Source: Methylobacterium persicinum (GTDB lineage Bacteria; Pseudomonadota; Alphaproteobacteria; Rhizobiales; Beijerinckiaceae). From it: DNA of 33,211 nt. A program made the position numbers and the translations under genes. The DNA is taken from contig NZ_BPQX01000029.1 of NCBI RefSeq assembly GCF_022179525.1, forward strand, positions 1 through 33,211, read 5' to 3'. This document shows, in pieces, positions 29,458 to 33,211 of this stretch (position 1 is its first letter; each line of letters begins with the position of its first letter). Below the pieces are notes generated by a model. The model had not been told where the DNA came from, searched no databases, and saw only the letters and a list, made by a program, of their open reading frames with translations.

Positions 29458-31845
29458 ATGCTGACGGTGCTGGGCTGTTTCATCGGTGAGCACGACCTTT
29501 GGTTGGTCGCCCTCGCCGCGCTCATCTGCTCGCTGGCATCGGCCGCGTGCATCGTCTTGCTCCACCATGCCCGCCGGACGTCCGGTCGCTGGCAGGCGGC
29601 CTGGATCGGGGTCGCGGCCGTCGCGGGCGGCTCCGGAATCTGGGCGACGCACTTCATCGCCATGCTCGCCTTCGAGCCGAGCATGCCGACGGGCTACGAG
29701 ACGGGACTGACGGTGCTGTCCCTGGCCTATGCCGTCGCCATCACCGGCGCCGGGCTGGCCCTGGCCCTGTGGACCGCCCTTCCGTTCGCGCCGGTCTTCG
29801 GCGGCATCGTCCTGGGGGCGGGCATCGCGGCGATGCACTACACCGGCATGGCGGCCTTCGAGGTGCCGGGCCACATCGTGTGGAATTGGGACCTCGTCGC
29901 CGTCTCGCTGGTTCTCGGCGCCGTGCTGGGCGGGGCTGGCCTTCAGATCGGGCTGACCCGCCACGGCCTGCGGTCGCGCAGTGCGGGGGCGCTGCTGATC
30001 CTTCTGGCGATCTGCGGCCACCACTTCACCGCGATGGGCGCGGTCACGATCGTGCCGGACCCCACCGTCGCCATCCCGGATACGGCCCTGCCGGCCCGTT
30101 GGCTCGGCGTCGGCGTGGCCGCCGCGAGCGTGGTGATCCTGCTGATGGCGGTCGGCGCTCTGCTGCTCGACCTGCGCGAGCGCCGGCAGAGGACCCTGGC
30201 GGGGGAGCGGATGAACAGCCTCGCCAACGCCGCCGTCGAAGGGCTGCTCGTGTGCCGGGGGACGACCATCGTCAACGGCAACGACAGTTTCGGCGCCCTG
30301 GTCGGGTTGCCCGCGCCGGATCTCGGCGGCCTGAACCTCTCCCAGTTCCTGCCGGAGACGGAGACGCACCTCGCCCTTGCCGCCACACCCGACCAGCCGA
30401 TCGAGGCCGAGCTGATCCGGGCCGACGGTGGCACGATCCCCGTGGAACTGATCGTCCGCCCCGTCACCTATGGCGACGCCCCCCATTACGCCGTCGCCGT
30501 GCGAGACCTGCGGGCCCGGCGGAAGGCCGAGGGCCAGATCCAGTTCCTCGCGCATCACGACCCCCTGACCGGCCTCGCCAACCGGGCGAGCTTCAACCTG
30601 CGCCTCGAGCGGGAGATGAAGCTCGCGGCGGCGACCGGCCGTAAGCTCGCGGTGCTGTGCCTCGACCTCGACCGCTTCAAGGAGGTCAACGACCTGTTCG
30701 GCCACCAAGCGGGGGACTCCCTCCTCGTCACGGTGGCCCGGACGGTATCCGGCCTCCTGGACGAGAACCAGCTCATGGCCCGGCTCGGGGGCGACGAGTT
30801 CGCCGTCCTGATGCCCTGCGACCACGCGGTCTCGGCGGGGCGCCTCGCCGAGGCGATGCTGGAGGCCCTTCGCGGCGAGAGCCGCGAGGTCGCCGGCCCG
30901 ACGATCGCCACCAGCATCGGCATCGCCCTCTACCCGGACAACGCCGACGAACGCACCCTGCTCTTGAGCTATGCCGACACCGCCCTCTACCGGGCGAAGT
31001 CCGAGGGCCGGGGAACCTACCGGTTCTTCGAGGCGACCATGGGCGCCCAGGTCCGCGACCGACGGCTCCTCGAGCACGATCTACGCTACGCCGTCGCCCG
31101 GGGTGAGATGCGCCTCGTCTACCAGCCGCAGAGCGACGCCGCGACGGGCGCGGTGATCGGGTTCGAGGTGCTGCTGCGCTGGCAGCATCCCGAGCGCGGG
31201 GCGGTCTCGCCCGCCATCTTCATCCCGGTCGCGGAAGAGAGCGGTGTCATCCTGCAACTCGGCGAATGGGTCCTGCGTGAGGCCTGCCGCGAGGCGGCAA
31301 CCTGGAAGAACCCCCTGACGGTCGCGGTGAACGTCTCGGGCGTCCAGGTCCACGCCCCGAACCTCGTGCCCCTGGTGCAGGATGTCCTGCACGAGACCGG
31401 GCTGGCCCCGGAGCGGCTGGAGATCGAGGTCACCGAAACGGCCCTGATCCGCGAGCCCGCCCGCGCCCAGGCAACCCTGCGCCAGCTCAAATCCATCGGT
31501 GTGCGCATCGCCATGGACGATTTCGGCACGGGCTACTCGTCCCTCTCGAACCTGCGGTCCTACCCCTTCGACAAGATCAAGATCGACGCCTCCTTCATCC
31601 GCACAGTCGATTCGAACGAGCAGACGGCCGCCATCGTCCGTTCGGTCCTCGGCCTCGGTCGCGGCCTCGGGATGCCCGTCCTCGCGGAGGGAGTGGAGAC
31701 CGAGGAGGAGCTGAGGTTCCTGGTCAAGGAGAACTGCGCCGCAGTCCAGGGCTTCCTGATGGGCCGCCCGAGCCCGATCGCGACCTTCTCCCACTTCACC
31801 CATCCGGCTCCGGGTGGGCCGGACCGGGGCGATCTGGCGGCGTAG
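29458..31845 (+). CDS. MHYT-GGDEF-EAL membrane signalling protein
   Basis: The 795-residue protein has an N-terminal MHYT sensor of seven membrane segments (about 15-240). Its three motif copies are ATHF (63-66), MHYT (126-129) and HHFT (188-191), whose His and Met residues are proposed to bind copper and to sense gases or oxygen. A PAS-like region follows (about 250-350), then a GGDEF domain with intact GGDEF (444-448) and no RxxD site, and an EAL domain. The EAL signature is EVL (570-572); the rest of the site is kept (N625, E657, D687-D688, K708, D710, EGVET 744-748). YkoW of Bacillus and several Pseudomonas proteins share this layout. It probably makes and/or degrades c-di-GMP in response to a membrane signal. 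No operon partner is evident. Confidence 0.94.
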   Translation: MLTVLGCFIGEHDLWLVALAALICSLASAACIVLLHHARRTSGRWQAAWIGVAAVAGGSGIWATHFIAMLAFEPSMPTGYETGLTVLSLAYAVAITGAGLALALWTALPFAPVFGGIVLGAGIAAMHYTGMAAFEVPGHIVWNWDLVAVSLVLGAVLGGAGLQIGLTRHGLRSRSAGALLILLAICGHHFTAMGAVTIVPDPTVAIPDTALPARWLGVGVAAASVVILLMAVGALLLDLRERRQRTLAGERMNSLANAAVEGLLVCRGTTIVNGNDSFGALVGLPAPDLGGLNLSQFLPETETHLALAATPDQPIEAELIRADGGTIPVELIVRPVTYGDAPHYAVAVRDLRARRKAEGQIQFLAHHDPLTGLANRASFNLRLEREMKLAAATGRKLAVLCLDLDRFKEVNDLFGHQAGDSLLVTVARTVSGLLDENQLMARLGGDEFAVLMPCDHAVSAGRLAEAMLEALRGESREVAGPTIATSIGIALYPDNADERTLLLSYADTALYRAKSEGRGTYRFFEATMGAQVRDRRLLEHDLRYAVARGEMRLVYQPQSDAATGAVIGFEVLLRWQHPERGAVSPAIFIPVAEESGVILQLGEWVLREACREAATWKNPLTVAVNVSGVQVHAPNLVPLVQDVLHETGLAPERLEIEVTETALIREPARAQATLRQLKSIGVRIAMDDFGTGYSSLSNLRSYPFDKIKIDASFIRTVDSNEQTAAIVRSVLGLGRGLGMPVLAEGVETEEELRFLVKENCAAVQGFLMGRPSPIATFSHFTHPAPGGPDRGDLAA

Positions 31846-31974
31846 ATACACCGTCCCCTTCCCCTGTAGATTGACGCATTGTCCGACAATATGATAATCG
31901 GAGGTTAATCGGCGGGCACGGTTCCGCCGGAGACGGATCGAGGCAATCGATCGTCCGGGATCGGAGATGCCCGC

Positions 31975-32784
31975 ATGGAAGGCGCGGCCTACGAGATCTA
32001 CGCGATCAAGTACGCGCAGCACGCTCGCATGGCGCGGGAGAACTTCATCGGCGGCGACATCCACGACGGGCCCATGCCGATGGACTACTTCGTGTGGGTG
32101 GTCCGCAACGCCGAGCGCACACTGCTGGTGGATACGGGCTTCGACCGGCCCATGGCGCAAAAGCGGGGCCGCACCATCGTCCATCCGGTGGAAGAGGGGC
32201 TCGCCCGGATCGGCATCGCGGCGGCGGATGTGGCGGACGTCGTCGTCACGCACATGCATTACGACCATGCGGGCAACAACCACCTGTTTCCCGCCGCCCG
32301 GTTCCACGTGCAGGAGCGGGAGATGGCCTTCTGCACCGGGCGGTGCATGTGCCACCAGGGCCTCCGCCACGCCTTCGCCGCCGAGGACGTAAAGGCGATG
32401 GTGGACCGCCTCTTCGATGACCGGCTCGTCTTCCGCGACCCCGAGGACGAGTTCGCCGACGGCATCACCCTGCACCGGGTGGGGGGCCATTCCGACGGCC
32501 TTCAGATCCTGCGCGTGCGCACGCAGCGTGGCTTCGTGGTCCTCGCTTCGGACGCGACTCATTACTTCGCAAACCTTCATCGGGGGCTCGCCTACCCGAT
32601 CGTCTACAACGTCGGCGACATGTTCGAGGGCTACGCCACCGTGCGCCGGCTGGCCGGGTCCGACGCCCACATCGTTCCGGGGCACGACCCGCAGGTCCTG
32701 TCCCTCTACCCGCCGGCCTTTCCCGATACCGAAGGCTGGATCGCCAGGGTAGACCTGCCGCCCCGGGGTGAACCCGCCCACTGA
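31975..32784 (+). CDS. MBL-fold hydrolase, AHL-lactonase-like
   Basis: The 269-residue protein has the two-metal MBL site: THMHYDH (92-98; H93, H95, D97, H98), H172, D193 and H237. The long N-terminal part with 'YFVWVVRNAERTLLVDTGFD' resembles the AiiA/AttM type N-acyl-homoserine-lactonase family. Those enzymes open lactone rings, but many relatives hydrolyse other lactones or esters, so quorum quenching is only a possibility. A cysteine cluster, C120-x3-C124-x-C126 (FCTGRCMC), is odd for the family. The gene has no signal peptide. The NIPSNAP gene follows after 11 bp, so the two form an operon that ends at a strong terminator. Confidence 0.87.
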   Translation: MEGAAYEIYAIKYAQHARMARENFIGGDIHDGPMPMDYFVWVVRNAERTLLVDTGFDRPMAQKRGRTIVHPVEEGLARIGIAAADVADVVVTHMHYDHAGNNHLFPAARFHVQEREMAFCTGRCMCHQGLRHAFAAEDVKAMVDRLFDDRLVFRDPEDEFADGITLHRVGGHSDGLQILRVRTQRGFVVLASDATHYFANLHRGLAYPIVYNVGDMFEGYATVRRLAGSDAHIVPGHDPQVLSLYPPAFPDTEGWIARVDLPPRGEPAH

Positions 32785-32795
32785 AAGGACATGCG

Positions 32796-33122
32796 ATGAT
32801 CGTCGAAATGCGCGTCTATTACTGCGCCCCGACACGGCTCCCGGCCCTGCTCGACCGGTTTCGCAATACGACCCTCGACTTCTTCAAGAAGTACGACATC
32901 GAGCAGGTCGGATTCTGGACCACCCTGGTCGGGCCGGACAACCACGCCCTGACCTATCTCCTCAAATGGGACGACATGGCCCAACGGGAGCAGCGCTGGA
33001 ACGCCTTCCAGGCCGACCCCGAATGGATCGCCAAGCGCGCCGAGACCGAGAAGGACCGCCCCATCGTGGTGCGGATCGAGAACAGCTTCCTCGCCCCCAC
33101 GGATTTTTCCGCCCTGCGCTAG
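32796..33122 (+). CDS. NIPSNAP-family protein
   Basis: The 108-residue protein is a single NIPSNAP (dimeric alpha/beta barrel) domain. It begins MIVEMRVYYCAPTRLPALLD, continues with 'YDIEQVGFWTTLVGPDNHALTYLLKWDDMAQREQRWNAF', and ends 'IENSFLAPTDFS', all matching family positions. Bacterial members are uncharacterised small enzymes or binding proteins that often sit in catabolic operons. Here it is the second gene after the MBL hydrolase, with Shine-Dalgarno AAGGA about 7 nt before the ATG, so it may serve the same pathway. Confidence 0.88.
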   Translation: MIVEMRVYYCAPTRLPALLDRFRNTTLDFFKKYDIEQVGFWTTLVGPDNHALTYLLKWDDMAQREQRWNAFQADPEWIAKRAETEKDRPIVVRIENSFLAPTDFSALR

Positions 33123-33157
33123 GGCTTCGATCGAGATGGAGGCGACAGCCGTGTCTG

Positions 33158-33211
33158 TAAAACGCCGCAAAAGCCCTGGCGCGCCTGCGACAGGGCTTTT
33201 GCGGCGTTTTA
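33158..33211 (+). terminator. Very strong bidirectional intrinsic terminator
   Basis: A perfect 21-bp inverted repeat (left arm 33158-33178, right arm 33191-33211) with a 12-nt loop lies 36 nt after the NIPSNAP stop. The stem starts with TAAAACGCCGC and the right arm ends in GCGGCGTTTTA, so it provides A- and T-runs for both directions. The window stops at its last base, so any continuation is not visible. Confidence 0.85.

Noticed and set aside
29416-31077. Long minus-strand open frame opposite the MHYT-GGDEF-EAL gene
   Set aside because: Antisense shadow of a gene with all expected motifs; the product is His/Gln/Gly/Asp-rich without any fold signature.

Overview
The window is high-GC DNA (by eye about 70% G+C in most genes) with tight operons and many paralogous GGDEF-EAL proteins. 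Gene content and two kinds of dispersed palindromic repeat suggest an alphaproteobacterium of the Methylobacterium/Methylorubrum type. The genus is inferred from gene style, because there is no rRNA or other marker gene here. I found no tRNA, rRNA, CRISPR array, transposase or phage gene.

Layout. 1-2870: a leaderless ModA-like binding protein and a LuxR-type regulator on the minus strand, separated by non-coding DNA with a compact three-half-site operator-like array. 2871-3679: a clearly AT-rich stretch with no convincing gene. 3680-6537: a small surface-polysaccharide cluster (polysaccharide deacetylase and two family-2 glycosyltransferases). 7020-8753: a PAS-GGDEF-EAL protein, followed by a small membrane protein and a lone urate oxidase (9469-10311). 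10598-15301: a minus-strand operon of acyl-CoA dehydrogenase, thiolase, SDR reductase, APH-fold kinase and DUF6285 protein, with a divergent TetR regulator (15443-16186). 16247-20063: a cytochrome P450 gene that overlaps a membrane-bound GGDEF-EAL gene. 20405-22221: small proteins, including a DUF3606 protein paired with a single-domain response regulator. 22314-23024: a Tat-type L,D-transpeptidase-fold protein lacking key catalytic residues. 23204-27282: a permease, DUF1537 kinase, PdxA2 and DeoR regulator operon. 27548-29235: a hypothetical protein and a Tat-signal FAH-family hydrolase. 29458-31845: an MHYT-GGDEF-EAL protein. 31975-33122: an MBL-fold lactonase-like enzyme plus a NIPSNAP protein, ended by a very strong intrinsic terminator.

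Two metabolic modules stand out. The 10.6-15.3 kb operon has the gene set of the bacterial levulinate/4-hydroxyacyl-CoA route (LvaA kinase, LvaB accessory protein, LvaC dehydrogenase, LvaD reductase) with a built-in thiolase. Its TetR-type operator sits on the -10 region of a recognisable promoter. The 23.2-27.3 kb operon fits D-threonate catabolism (uptake, 4-phosphorylation, oxidation and decarboxylation to DHAP). Its promoter carries three copies of TGCGC-N5-GCGCA, one of them exactly filling the -35/-10 spacer, which makes it a strong candidate operator set for the DeoR protein at the end of the operon.

Three separate c-di-GMP proteins with different sensor inputs (PAS, six-helix membrane plus PAS, MHYT), a polysaccharide cluster and a lactonase-like enzyme suggest investment in surface and lifestyle signalling. 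That last link is inference only.
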